Origin: Streptomyces sp. CBMA291
GTDB lineage: Bacteria > Actinomycetota > Actinomycetes > Streptomycetales > Streptomycetaceae
Direction of reading: 5' to 3'
NCBI RefSeq assembly: GCF_014596525.1
Contig: NZ_MSJP01000085.1
Location: 1-64,000 of the forward strand
Length of the DNA: 64,000 nucleotides
Each line of letters starts with the position of its first letter. The stretch's first letter is position 1. The translations under genes and the position numbers were made by a program. Under the pieces are notes generated by a model. The model did no database searches, was not told where the DNA came from, and saw nothing but the letters and a program-made list of their open reading frames with translations. This document shows, piece by piece, positions 1 to 8,596 of this stretch.

Positions 1-1633
1 TCGGGTGCGCGAGCATCGTGGCCGCGTGCGCGACTCCGCCCGGGGGCGTCCCCGGAGCGGGCGGCGGTCCCGGCGGACCGGGAGGAGCGGGAGGACCGGC
101 CGGACCGGGCTGCCCCGGCCGTACGGGCGCCGCCTGCGGCCCCTCGGGCCCGAGCTGCGACACCAGCTGAGTCGGTACGTAGGCGGGGGCGCCGCCCTGG
201 GTGCCGGACACGGGCGGAGCGCCCGGGGCCGACGGGGCGCCGGGAGCGCCCTGCGAACCGGGGGCTCCGTGAGGGCCCGGGGTTCCCGGGGCACCGGGCG
301 TGGCAGGAGTCCCCTGGCCGCCCGACGCGGCCGGGGCGGCGGGAACACCCGGGATACCGGGAGCGGCCGAATCGCCCGGAACACCCGGCATGCCCTGGGC
401 ACCCGGGCTCCCCGGCGTGCCCGGCGTGCCTGGAGGCGGAGGCGGCGTCGTCAGGCTTCGCCCGTCCTTCAGGCTTCGCCCGTCCTCCGGTCGTCTCGGC
501 GCCTTGCCCGTCTCCGCGTCCGCGATGTCCTCGCCTGCCGGCGGCGCCGGAGGAGACAGCGGGACCGGCGAGGACGGCGGCGGGGTCGGTGCGGACGGCG
601 GGACCGGCGGCGGGGTCGCGTCCGCCTGGGCCGGGGCACCCGGGTCCAGTCGGGGGGAGATCGCCGTGGCGGGCAGCGCGCTGCCCCCCTTCATCAGGGC
701 GGTCGGCGCGTCCGCGCCCACGGAGGGCGGCGGGGCGTCCTCGTCGTCCGAGCCCGAGAGCGGCGGTGCGAAGACGGTCGCGGGCAGCGGCACCGCGCCG
801 TCCGCCCCGCCGGAACTCGCGTTGGCGTCGGCCCACGGGCCCGCCCCGGAGCCGGGCTTCTCCGCCGGGACCCCGTCCATCTCGGTGGGCTCGTACCCGT
901 CCTCCCCGGCCGAACCGCCCTCCTCCACCGAAAACCCAGAAGACCCAGAGGACGCCGAGGACTCAGAGGACGCAGAAGACTCCGAGGACGCCGACGGCAT
1001 CGGCGGCACCGAAGCCGACGACGACTCCACCGACAGCTCCGAAGACGGCTCGGACACGGACGCCGCAGGCGCCACGGGCGGCAGCGGCCCCGGCGACCCG
1101 GGCCGTGCCTGCGGAACCGCCGAAGCCGTCGTCACCGACGGCGCCGAGGACTCCACCGAAGCCGACGGCCCCGTCTCCCCCGCGCCCACCGGCTCCGAGG
1201 TGTCGTCCGCCGACGCCGTCGCGCTCGCGTTCTCCTGCGATACGTGCGGCTGCTTCGGCAGGCCGATCTTGTCCGCCGCGTCCTGGAGCCACTCCGGCGG
1301 GCTCAACAGGAACGACGTCTGGTTCAGGTCGATCCGGGCCGCCGGGACCGCCGCCTGCGCGGGCACGTCCTCGTCGGAGCCGTACTCCTCCTCGTACCGC
1401 CGGATCACCTCGCCGACCGGAAGCGCGGGCCAAAGGGTGGCCTCGCCGCTGTCCCGGGCGATCACCAGACGCTGGCGTCCGCCGTCCGACGTCGGTCCAC
1501 CGGACCGATCCTCCGCCCACACCACGAATCCAAGTTCGAATTCGCGTACGCGTACCTCACGGTGCTGATACCCCGGCAGGTCGCCGTTGATCCACTCCTC
1601 GGCGCGCTCCTGCGCCTGCGCGAACGTCACCAC
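1..1633 (-). CDS. Long low-complexity protein with an Imm35/YrhB-like N-terminus (partial, 3' end outside window)
   Basis: The reading frame starts at a GTG (1633, or 1630 in the same run) behind a GGAGTGAG-like ribosome site and stays open to base 1, giving about 544 visible residues; the C-terminus lies outside the window. Residues 1-85 look like a small folded domain (AQAQERAEEWINGD, then a GFVVWAED strand and LVIARDSGEATLWP), reminding me of the YrhB/Imm35 immunity fold; that match is by eye only. After about residue 130 the protein is Ser/Glu/Pro/Ala-rich, and from about residue 390 it turns into a collagen-like Gly-x-Pro tract. It starts 7 bases after the WHH/SUKH gene ends, so the two are probably co-transcribed. 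The unseen C-terminus could carry another SUKH or deaminase domain; I cannot tell. Confidence 0.7.
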   Translation of the reverse strand, partial: MVTFAQAQERAEEWINGDLPGYQHREVRVREFELGFVVWAEDRSGGPTSDGGRQRLVIARDSGEATLWPALPVGEVIRRYEEEYGSDEDVPAQAAVPAARIDLNQTSFLLSPPEWLQDAADKIGLPKQPHVSQENASATASADDTSEPVGAGETGPSASVESSAPSVTTASAVPQARPGSPGPLPPVAPAASVSEPSSELSVESSSASVPPMPSASSESSASSESSASSGSSGFSVEEGGSAGEDGYEPTEMDGVPAEKPGSGAGPWADANASSGGADGAVPLPATVFAPPLSGSDDEDAPPPSVGADAPTALMKGGSALPATAISPRLDPGAPAQADATPPPVPPSAPTPPPSSPVPLSPPAPPAGEDIADAETGKAPRRPEDGRSLKDGRSLTTPPPPPGTPGTPGSPGAQGMPGVPGDSAAPGIPGVPAAPAASGGQGTPATPGAPGTPGPHGAPGSQGAPGAPSAPGAPPVSGTQGGAPAYVPTQLVSQLGPEGPQAAPVRPGQPGPAGPPAPPGPPGPPPAPGTPPGGVAHAATMLAHP

Positions 1634-1640
1634 AGCCCAC

Positions 1641-2639
1641 TCACTCCCCCACCGGGACCACGGGCACCGCTCGCGCGAAGCCGCCGTCCACCATCAGGTT
1701 CGCCACCGTCTCCAGCTCCGGCGGATTGCCCGCGAGCCGCTGGAGGAACGCGTCGAAATCCGCACCGCACGGCAGCAGCAGGCGTTCCACCCGCTCGCCG
1801 ACCGACCAGCCCGCCGCCGTCTCACCGGCGTCCCGGGCGTCGTCGTACGCGCAGAACCACACCGAACCGACCGCCTCGCCGCGCACCTTCAGCGCGATCA
1901 GACCGCCCTGGACGAACGCGACGCCCAGATAATCCTTGGTCAGATGGTCCCGCAGACACTTGTTGACATAGACGAGGTCGTTGACCCCCGCCTCCTCGCG
2001 GACCGTGAAGAACGGCTGGTCGACCAGGAGTCCCAGCTCCGCGTCGAGCGCCGCCCCCACCGGGGCGCAGCCGCCCGCCGCCTTCAGGAACGAGCGGTAC
2101 GCCCCCGGCAGCCGGTAGCCGAGGTCCTCCTCCACGCCCTGGAGCTGCTGCTCCGAGACCGACACCAGGCCCTTGGGGAGCCGGAAATGGGCCGGCCGGG
2201 TCTCCTGGAGCGGGCGGGTGCCCCGCTTGGCGTGGTCCACCGCCGCCGTCGCCACCCCGCCGTGGTGCCGCAGCAGCGCCTTCACCTCGACCGGGACCAG
2301 TTCCATCCGGCGCTTGTCCGCCACGTGGTGCCAGGTCCAGCCGTGCGGGGTCGCCACCGCCGGGATCGTGTCCCACAGCTCATGGCCGGTCGCCGCCATC
2401 GCCGCGTTCGCCGAGACGTAGTCCGTGAGCCTCAGTTCGTCGACGCCGAAACCCTCCGGCGGATCGGCGATCTCCGCCGCCGCGCGCGCGTACGGCGAGA
2501 AATCCGGATAGCCGGAACCGTCCACCCGTACCCCGCGCGGATGGCGGGCGGCCCGCACCGGATCGGGGAAGTGCACGACCTGCCCGGCATAGGCCGCGTT
2601 CGGTGGCGCGGTGTCCTGCCCGAGCCGACCTGTCGTCAT
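1641..2639 (-). CDS. WHH-type HNH nuclease-like domain fused to a SMI1/KNR4 (SUKH) domain
   Basis: A 332-residue protein; I chose the ATG at 2639 because GGGGG lies 8 bases upstream (a GTG at 2657 is also in frame). Residues about 75-130 contain GWTWHH, then RMELVP and a RHHGG segment, the layout of the WHH family of HNH/EndoVII toxin nucleases. The usual His between LVP and the second His appears to be Lys (VEVKALL), so activity is uncertain. Residues about 155-290 form a SUKH-type immunity domain (LGYRLPGAYRSFLKAAGG, later LVYVNKCL). Toxin-like and immunity-like modules are therefore in one chain. It is divergent from the YwqJ deaminase gene and just upstream of the long partial gene. Family assignment rests on motif recognition, not a profile search. 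Confidence 0.7.
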   Translation of the reverse strand: MTTGRLGQDTAPPNAAYAGQVVHFPDPVRAARHPRGVRVDGSGYPDFSPYARAAAEIADPPEGFGVDELRLTDYVSANAAMAATGHELWDTIPAVATPHGWTWHHVADKRRMELVPVEVKALLRHHGGVATAAVDHAKRGTRPLQETRPAHFRLPKGLVSVSEQQLQGVEEDLGYRLPGAYRSFLKAAGGCAPVGAALDAELGLLVDQPFFTVREEAGVNDLVYVNKCLRDHLTKDYLGVAFVQGGLIALKVRGEAVGSVWFCAYDDARDAGETAAGWSVGERVERLLLPCGADFDAFLQRLAGNPPELETVANLMVDGGFARAVPVVPVGE

Positions 2640-2908
2640 GGCGGTTGCCCCCTGCACTGGCGTCGCTGACTGCCGCTACCCGCAGCCCCACGGCTGCTCC
2701 TGACTGATGCCGCACAGCCTATGCGTTGCCACAAGAGGCCGAACCGGACCGATCCGGCGGTTACCAAGCGTCACGACACCATGACAATCACATCGTGCTC
2801 ACGACACACCGAAACCCCTGTTCCGCCGCCCCAGCTTCCCCATATGGCTCCCTATTTGGCAGGCTGTCCACGCAACTCGGGGGATTGCAGGAGGGGAAGA
2901 CCAGCGCT

Positions 2909-3421
2909 ATGCACACCGCACCTACACCCACACAGGGTGACCCACGTCTCAACTGGAGCAGCAACGCCGACCACGGCCGTGCGCCCACCCTGAGACACCG
3001 CCGTGACGGCATCCTCCCCACCGTGGGCGCGGCCCTCTCCGTACGCGGCGAGATCCTCACGTGCACGGCGGGGCGCGGCGACCGGCCGCCGGTGCTGCAC
3101 GCCCTCGTCCAGGACTTCCTGGACACCCTCACCAGTGCCCAGCGAGAACGTTTCACCGGCCGCTGCCCCGAGGCGATCCTGCTCTCCCGGCACCTGACCG
3201 CCACCGAGAACGGGCGCTCCAAGCGCGCCCAGCGCAAGCCCCTCACCCACGGCGAGGCCCGCCGCTCCCTCAAGCAGGCCAGACTGACGGCCCGGCGCAT
3301 CCGCGAGGACGGCGACCCGCTGCACGGCTCGTACGCGGCTCCCTGCCGGTCCTGTACGGCGATGCTCGCCCACTTCGGCGTCCGTGCCGTCGACCCCACC
3401 ACGCCCGCAGAGAACGGCTGA
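2909..3421 (+). CDS. YwqJ-related nucleic acid deaminase-like protein
   Basis: A 170-residue protein starting at an ATG with AGGAGGGG about 12 bases upstream. The C-terminal half has the zinc-dependent cytidine-deaminase-fold signature of the YwqJ toxin group: CPEAILLSRHL (first metal ligand and catalytic Glu of a C-x-E motif, about residues 91-101) and PCRSCTAMLAHFGV (PCxxC ligands, about residues 147-160). Known YwqJ domains are usually the C-terminal toxin tips of secreted polymorphic toxins. Here there is no trafficking domain or signal peptide, so the protein stands alone. A SUKH-3 immunity gene follows after only 10 bases, as expected for a toxin-immunity pair. The target is unknown. 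Confidence 0.75.
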   Translation: MHTAPTPTQGDPRLNWSSNADHGRAPTLRHRRDGILPTVGAALSVRGEILTCTAGRGDRPPVLHALVQDFLDTLTSAQRERFTGRCPEAILLSRHLTATENGRSKRAQRKPLTHGEARRSLKQARLTARRIREDGDPLHGSYAAPCRSCTAMLAHFGVRAVDPTTPAENG

Positions 3422-3431
3422 CCGCGCACTC

Positions 3432-3923
3432 ATGCCCGACCACCTCAGCACGACCCGCTTCCCGGTCAACGTCGACGCCGCCCTGCGCGCGGCAGGCTGG
3501 CAGCCCGGCCGTTGGAACATCAAACTCGCCGAGGAGTGGGCCGACGCCCTGCGCGCCCACGTCTCCCCCGCGGGGCACCGGCACAGCGTCTTCCCCTCCG
3601 TCGTCGAGGCGTGGGCCGAGTTCGGCGGGCTGCGGGTCACCACCCCCGGCCACGGACGCCAGATAGCGCCCGCCGCTCTCCATTTCGACCCGCTCGCCGG
3701 GCTCCACCTCCCCCGTACCCTCGCGGACCTCGGCCGCGCCCTGGACACGGAGATCGCTCCGCTCGGGGAGGAAGGGGAGCAGCAGGCGGTACTCGCCATG
3801 GATGTCGAGGGACGCGTCTACAGCCTCGACCACGCGGGCGACTGGTACCTCGGCAAGGACATCGACGCCGCCCTCTCCGCCCTCGTCACGGGCGCGCGCC
3901 CGACCCGCCTGACGGCGGGCTGA
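3432..3923 (+). CDS. SUKH-3 family immunity protein
   Basis: A 163-residue protein starting at ATG 3432, 10 bases after the deaminase stop. The sequence matches the SUKH-3 pattern: an N-terminal amphipathic stretch (VDAALRAAGWQPGR), a central block (FPSVVEAWAEFGGLRV), then a strand-rich part ending in VYSLDHAGDWYLGKDIDAALSAL, where the protein reads as if checking a small signal. SUKH proteins in toxin loci bind and neutralise the linked toxin, so the partner is probably the YwqJ-type deaminase next door. No clear ribosome site is visible, which suggests translational coupling to the upstream gene. Confidence 0.8.
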   Translation: MPDHLSTTRFPVNVDAALRAAGWQPGRWNIKLAEEWADALRAHVSPAGHRHSVFPSVVEAWAEFGGLRVTTPGHGRQIAPAALHFDPLAGLHLPRTLADLGRALDTEIAPLGEEGEQQAVLAMDVEGRVYSLDHAGDWYLGKDIDAALSALVTGARPTRLTAG

Positions 3924-3936
3924 GAAGACGGTCCCC

Positions 3937-4051
3937 GCTCCCGTACGAACGGGGCCACCGCTCCCGTACGAACCGGGTCACCGTCACCGTACGAACCAGG
4001 TCACCGTCCCCACACGAACCGGGTCACCCCTCCCGTACGAACCAGGTCACC
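3937..4051. repeat. Five tandem 23-bp repeats
   Basis: Five head-to-tail 23-base units start at 3937, 3960, 3983, 4006 and 4029. The shared core is GTACGAACCGGGTCACC with a few substitutions per unit. They fill the gap between the convergent SUKH-3 gene and the histidine kinase gene. Confidence 0.9.
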
Positions 4052-4059
4052 CCTTATCC

Positions 4060-5433
4060 CTATCCCTCCGGCAGCGGCAGCGTCGCCGTCGGCAGTACCG
4101 CCGAGACGCGGAAGCCGCCCTCGTCCGTCGGGCCCGAGACGAAGACGCCGCCGAGGCGCAGGACCCGCTCGCGCATCCCCACCAGGCCGTTCCCTCCGCT
4201 CGGGAGCCGTACGTCAGGGGTGCCCGCGTCCGAGGGGCACGGGCCGTTCTCCACCTGCATGGCCACCTCTGCCTCCCGGTGCGCGAGCCGCACCACGACC
4301 GCCGAGCCCGCCGCGTGCTTGTGCACGTTGGTCAGCGCCTCCTGCACGACCCGGTACGCGGTCCGCTCCACCTCCGGCGGATGCGCCCGCACCACGCCGA
4401 TCACCAGGAACTCCACGGCCGCCCCCGCGAGCCGCGACTGTTCGCAGAGCGCGTCGAGGGAGTCCAGGCACGGGCCGTCCTCGGCCGCCGCCTCGGCCGC
4501 GGCGGCCGCCGCCCGTCCCACGGCGGCGAGCGGCACCGAAGCCGGAGCCTCCGGGGCGGCGGATACGGCGGGTGCGGCGGCCAGGGAGGAGGAGCCCTCC
4601 CGCAGCACGCCCAGCATCTCCCGCAGCTCCGTCAGCGCCTGCCGTCCCATGTCGCCGACGAGGGCCGCGTTCCGCACCGCTTTCTGCGGGTCCTTCAGGG
4701 CCACCGCCTGGAGCGCCGCCGCGTGCACCACCATCAGCGACACCCGGTGGGCCACCACGTCGTGCATCTCGCGCGCGATCCGCGTCCGCTCCTCCTGACG
4801 GGCCCACTGGGCGCGCTCCTCGGCGCGGTCGGCGAGCAGCGACAATTCCTGTTCCAGGCTGTCGGCCCGCTCCCGCAGGCTCTCCATGAGCCGGCGGCGG
4901 GCCCCTATGTAGAGGCCGAAGAGGAGCGGCGGCGCGTTGAGGCCGAGCGTCATGAAGAGGGCGACGACGGGGACGTACCAGCCGCTGGGGTCGATGTCCG
5001 GGGGCCCGGCGTCGACCTGGGCGACGTCCTCCCGCATCCGGACCATGGTCACCACGAAGACGGCGAGCGTCGACATCCCGGCGAGCACGGCCGTGATCCG
5101 GCGCGGCACCTCCGAGGCGGCGAGCGAGTAGAGGCCGACGATCCCCAGGAGGAAGCCCATCTCGGTGGGGGTGATGGCGATCGAGACGAGGACGACGGCG
5201 ATGGGCCAGCGGCGGCGCACCAGCAGCACCGTGCCGACGAGCAGCCCGAAGAGCACGCCCACGGGCACCGGCAGTCCGGTCTTCCCTGCGAAGCCGATGC
5301 CCTCCACCGCGCATTCCAGTGACGACAGCAGGGCGAGCCCGACATCGAGCACGGCTCCGCGCCGTCTCCCCCACCACCACCAGTTCCCCGCGCGGACGCC
5401 CACGGCGTCCCGGTCTGCCCCCGTTGTGGTCAT
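4060..5433 (-). CDS. Two-component sensor histidine kinase (HisKA_3 type)
   Basis: A 457-residue membrane kinase starting at ATG 5433. The open frame extends further upstream, but that part reads through the antisense of the tRNA and is not coding. The first 190 residues hold about five membrane segments. The dimerisation/phosphoacceptor helix has REMHDVVAHRVSLMVVHAAAL (His about residue 237), typical of NarL-partner kinases. The ATPase domain has the N box QEALTNVHKHA and a glycine box NGLVGMRERV. Such kinases phosphorylate a LuxR-type response regulator, but none is adjacent, so the partner is elsewhere. An Ala/Glu-rich linker separates the two kinase domains. Confidence 0.88.
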   Translation of the reverse strand: MTTTGADRDAVGVRAGNWWWWGRRRGAVLDVGLALLSSLECAVEGIGFAGKTGLPVPVGVLFGLLVGTVLLVRRRWPIAVVLVSIAITPTEMGFLLGIVGLYSLAASEVPRRITAVLAGMSTLAVFVVTMVRMREDVAQVDAGPPDIDPSGWYVPVVALFMTLGLNAPPLLFGLYIGARRRLMESLRERADSLEQELSLLADRAEERAQWARQEERTRIAREMHDVVAHRVSLMVVHAAALQAVALKDPQKAVRNAALVGDMGRQALTELREMLGVLREGSSSLAAAPAVSAAPEAPASVPLAAVGRAAAAAAEAAAEDGPCLDSLDALCEQSRLAGAAVEFLVIGVVRAHPPEVERTAYRVVQEALTNVHKHAAGSAVVVRLAHREAEVAMQVENGPCPSDAGTPDVRLPSGGNGLVGMRERVLRLGGVFVSGPTDEGGFRVSAVLPTATLPLPEG

Positions 5434-5601
5434 ACCCACCACCCTACGGGCGGGCCCCGTCCGGCGAAGCGCGCCGCCCGGCCAGGCGACGCACCCCCTG
5501 CCCCGCCCGTGCACCGTCGCGTCAAGGGGGCCGGGTACGGCATAGTGGGGGGCCACCGGCCAGGCGGTCATTCGTTCTGCCCGTTTTAGCTGGTCATGCA
5601 A

Positions 5602-5673
5602 TCCCCTGTGGTGTAATCGGCAGCACTGGGACCTTTGGAGTCCTATGTCCGGGTTCGAGTCCTGGCAGGGGAG
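5602..5673 (+). tRNA. tRNA-Gln (TTG anticodon)
   Basis: A 72-nt cloverleaf. The acceptor arms TCCCCTG and CAGGGGA pair fully, followed by discriminator G; the T arm is CCGGG/CCTGG around TTCGAGT; the anticodon loop CTTTGGA gives anticodon TTG, reading CAA. No CCA is encoded: GCC follows. It lies 110 bases upstream of glmU. Confidence 0.93.
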
Positions 5674-5783
5674 CCGCACTGTACGGGTCCTGACCTCCTC
5701 GGGTCAGGACCCGCGCTCATGTCCGGGCCCAGGCCCCCCGGTATCCTGCGTGGGTCCACCACCCAAAGCCGAAGGGCATTCCC

Positions 5784-7232
5784 GTGAGCGCCAACCGCCC
5801 GGCAGCCGTCGTCGTCCTCGCAGCGGGTGAGGGCACCCGTATGAAGTCGAAGACCCCCAAGGTCCTGCACGAGATCGCCGGACGGTCCCTCGTCGGCCAC
5901 GTCGTCTCCGCCGCACGGGAGCTGGAGCCCGAGCACCTCGTCGTGGTCGTCGGGCACGCCCGCGAGCTGGTGCGCGGTCACCTGGAGGAGCACTACGCCG
6001 GTACCCGTACCGCCGTCCAGGAGGAGCAGAAGGGCACCGGGCACGCCGTGAGGACCGCCCTCGAAGAGCTGGGCGAGACGCCCGGCGGGACCGTGGTCGT
6101 CGTCTGCGGCGACACCCCGCTGCTCTCCGGCGAGACCCTGCGGGCGCTGACCGGCACGCACGCCGCCGACGGCAACGCCGTCACCGTGCTGAGCGCCGAG
6201 GTGCCGGACTCCACGGGCTACGGGCGGATCGTGCGCGACCCGGCGACCGGCGCGGTGACGGAGATCGTCGAGCACAAGGACGCCACCGAGGAGCAGCGCG
6301 CGCTCAAGGAGATCAACTCCGGCGTGTTCGCGTTCGACGGGCAGCTGCTCGCGGACGCCCTGGGCAAGGTGCGGACGGACAACAGCCAGGGCGAGGAGTA
6401 CCTCACCGACGTGCTTTCGATCCTGCGCGAGGCCGGGCACCGGGTCGGCGCCTCGGTCGCCGCCGACCACCGCGAGATCCTCGGCATCAACAACCGCGTC
6501 CAGCTGGCCGAGGCGCGCACCCTGCTCAACGGGCGCCTGATCGAGCGGGCGATGCTCGCCGGCGTGACGGTCGTGGACCCCGCCTCCGTCCTGGTGGACG
6601 TCACCGTGACCTTCGAGCCGGACGCGGTGCTCCTGCCGGGCACGCAGCTGATCGGCGCCACCCACATCGCCGAGGACGCCGTGGTCGGCCCGAACACGCG
6701 CCTGGAGAACACCACCGTCGGCAAGGGCGCCCGGGTGGACAACACGGTCGCCCTCTCCGCCGTGATCGGCGAGAGCGCCTCCGTGGGCCCCTTCGCGTAT
6801 CTGCGTCCGGGCACGAACCTGGGGCCGAAGTCCAAGGCGGGTACGTACGTCGAGATGAAGAACGCGACGATCGGCGAGGGCACCAAGGTCCCCCACCTGT
6901 CGTACGTGGGCGACGCGACGATCGGCGAGTACACCAACATCGGCGCCGCCAGCGTCTTCGTGAACTACGACGGCGAGTCCAAGCACCACACCACGATCGG
7001 CTCCCACTGCCGGACCGGCTCGGACAACATGTTTGTGGCTCCCATCACGATCGGGGACGGCGCCTACACCGCCGCCGGGTCCGTGATCACGAAGGACGTG
7101 CCCGCCGGCTCGCTGGCCGTCGCCCGTGGCCAGCAGCGGAATATCGAGGGTTGGGTGGCCCGGAAGAGGCCCGGCAGCGCCGCCGCGCAGGCCGCCCAGT
7201 CCGCCTCGCAGGACTCCGCCGGCGAAAGCTGA
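5784..7232 (+). CDS. glmU: Bifunctional GlcNAc-1-P uridyltransferase / GlcN-1-P acetyltransferase GlmU
   Basis: A 482-residue cytosolic enzyme making UDP-GlcNAc, the precursor of peptidoglycan. It starts at GTG 5784. The N-terminal pyrophosphorylase domain shows LAAGEGTRMKSKTPKVLHE (nucleotide loop) and VCGDTPLL. From about residue 255 the left-handed beta-helix hexapeptide repeats begin, with PHLSYVGD carrying the acetyltransferase active-site His and NIGAASVFVNYDG following. The C-terminal tail is Ala/Ser-rich, as in other actinobacteria. Gene order glmU-prs-rplY-pth is conserved in Streptomyces. Confidence 0.97.
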   Translation: MSANRPAAVVVLAAGEGTRMKSKTPKVLHEIAGRSLVGHVVSAARELEPEHLVVVVGHARELVRGHLEEHYAGTRTAVQEEQKGTGHAVRTALEELGETPGGTVVVVCGDTPLLSGETLRALTGTHAADGNAVTVLSAEVPDSTGYGRIVRDPATGAVTEIVEHKDATEEQRALKEINSGVFAFDGQLLADALGKVRTDNSQGEEYLTDVLSILREAGHRVGASVAADHREILGINNRVQLAEARTLLNGRLIERAMLAGVTVVDPASVLVDVTVTFEPDAVLLPGTQLIGATHIAEDAVVGPNTRLENTTVGKGARVDNTVALSAVIGESASVGPFAYLRPGTNLGPKSKAGTYVEMKNATIGEGTKVPHLSYVGDATIGEYTNIGAASVFVNYDGESKHHTTIGSHCRTGSDNMFVAPITIGDGAYTAAGSVITKDVPAGSLAVARGQQRNIEGWVARKRPGSAAAQAAQSASQDSAGES

Positions 7233-7353
7233 CCGGAAACAGGTACGTCGAACACGGCGTACCGTGATACGTGCACATAAATTCGGCTGGCTCGCACACG
7301 CGCACGACGGCTCGTGGCACGCGACCAGAGAACACGTCTGAGGAGACAGTGCT

Positions 7354-8328
7354 GTGACCGGGATCAAGACGACCGGCGAGAAGAAGCTGATGCTCTTCTC
7401 CGGCCGCGCCCACCCCGAGCTGGCCGAGGAGGTCGCGCACCAGCTGGGCGTCGGCCTCGTTCCGACCAAGGCGTTCGACTTCGCCAACGGTGAGATCTAC
7501 GTCCGCTTCCAGGAGTCGGCCCGCGGCGCCGACTGCTTCCTGATCCAGAGCCACACGGCTCCCATCAACAAGTGGATCATGGAACAGCTGATCATGATCG
7601 ATGCTCTCAAGCGGGCCTCGGCCCGGAGCATCACCGTGATCATCCCGTCCTACGGCTACGCCCGCCAGGACAAGAAGCACCGCGGTCGCGAGCCGATCTC
7701 GGCCCGACTGGTGGCGGACCTGCTGAAGACCGCGGGTGCCGACCGCATCCTCACGGTCGACCTGCACACCGACCAGATCCAGGGCTTCTTCGACGGCCCG
7801 GTCGACCATCTGTCGGCGCTCCCGGTCCTCGCGGACTACGTGGGTGCCAAGGTCGACCGCGCCAAGCTGACGATCGTCTCCCCGGACGCGGGCCGCGTGC
7901 GGGTCGCCGACCGCTGGTGCGACCGTCTCGACGCGCCGCTGGCCATCGTGCACAAGCGCCGTGACAAGGACGTCGCCAACCAGGTCACCGTGCACGAGGT
8001 CGTCGGTGACGTGAAGGGCCGCGTCTGCGTCCTGGTGGACGACATGGTCGACACCGGCGGCACGATCTGCGCCGCCGCCGACGCGCTCTTCGCGCACGGC
8101 GCCGAGGACGTCATCGTGACGGCCACGCACGGCATCCTGTCCGGCCCGGCCGCCGACCGCCTGAAGAACTCCAAGGTCAGCGAGTTCGTCTTCACCGACA
8201 CCCTCCCGGTCCCCGGCGCCCTCGAACTGGACAAGATCACCGTCCTGTCGATCGCGCCGACGATCGCCCGCGCGGTGCGCGAGGTCTTCGAGGACGGTTC
8301 GGTGACGAGCCTCTTCGAGGAGCAGTAG
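7354..8328 (+). CDS. prs: Ribose-phosphate pyrophosphokinase
   Basis: A 324-residue enzyme converting ribose 5-phosphate and ATP into PRPP for nucleotide, His and Trp synthesis. The GTG start at 7354 is preceded by GAGGAGA. Landmarks: an N-terminal LMLFSGRAHPELAEEV, the flexible catalytic loop YARQDKKHRGREPIS (about residues 100-114), and the PRPP-binding loop CVLVDDMVDTGGTI (about residues 227-240). It follows glmU after 121 bases and is closed by a strong hairpin at 8354-8385. Length and motifs are normal for the bacterial class I enzyme. Confidence 0.97.
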   Translation: MTGIKTTGEKKLMLFSGRAHPELAEEVAHQLGVGLVPTKAFDFANGEIYVRFQESARGADCFLIQSHTAPINKWIMEQLIMIDALKRASARSITVIIPSYGYARQDKKHRGREPISARLVADLLKTAGADRILTVDLHTDQIQGFFDGPVDHLSALPVLADYVGAKVDRAKLTIVSPDAGRVRVADRWCDRLDAPLAIVHKRRDKDVANQVTVHEVVGDVKGRVCVLVDDMVDTGGTICAAADALFAHGAEDVIVTATHGILSGPAADRLKNSKVSEFVFTDTLPVPGALELDKITVLSIAPTIARAVREVFEDGSVTSLFEEQ

Positions 8329-8353
8329 GACACTCCGGCCTCGGCCGGGCAGC

Positions 8354-8385
8354 AGGGCCGTTCCTCCGTCCGGGGGAACGGCCCT
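8354..8385 (+). terminator. Hairpin terminator after prs
   Basis: Perfect 11-bp arms AGGGCCGTTCC and GGAACGGCCCT around a 10-base loop, followed by CCGTCGTTTT. Located 26 bases after the prs stop. Confidence 0.75.
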
Positions 8386-8429
8386 CCGTCGTTTTCGGCC
8401 ACCCTCCGAAGAGGGTTTCGGTGATCGAA

Positions 8430-8459
8430 TTGGGTGGTAGAGGGGTCGGCCGGTAGACT
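8430..8459 (+). promoter_or_regulatory. Candidate HrdB-type promoter for rplY-pth
   Basis: A TAGACT -10 box at 8454-8459 matches the Streptomyces housekeeping consensus. TTGGGT at 8430-8435 is a plausible but weak -35 box at 18 bases spacing. This leaves a leader of about 130 bases before rplY. Confidence 0.5.
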
Positions 8460-8596
8460 GTCGTAGTTGCTCGGCGAGGGAGGCCGTACCCCCATGGGGT
8501 CACGGCGGTCCGTTATCGACGCGCTCTTCGTAGCAGGCCATCGCCAGTCGTGGCCGGGTGACCACCACGTTCGTCACCTTTCTACGAGGAGTGCAC

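Noticed and set aside
5..1966. Very long Arg-rich reading frame on the + strand
   Set aside because: It is the antisense shadow of the minus-strand toxin-locus genes: composition is extreme Arg/Pro, no domain is seen, and the minus strand has recognisable domains with ribosome sites.
3937..4051. CRISPR array
   Set aside because: The 23-bp units abut one another without unique spacers and no cas gene is present, so it is a plain tandem repeat.
5434..5679. N-terminal extension of the histidine kinase frame by 82 codons
   Set aside because: The extension reads through the antisense of tRNA-Gln; the kinase start at 5433 gives the normal family N-terminus.
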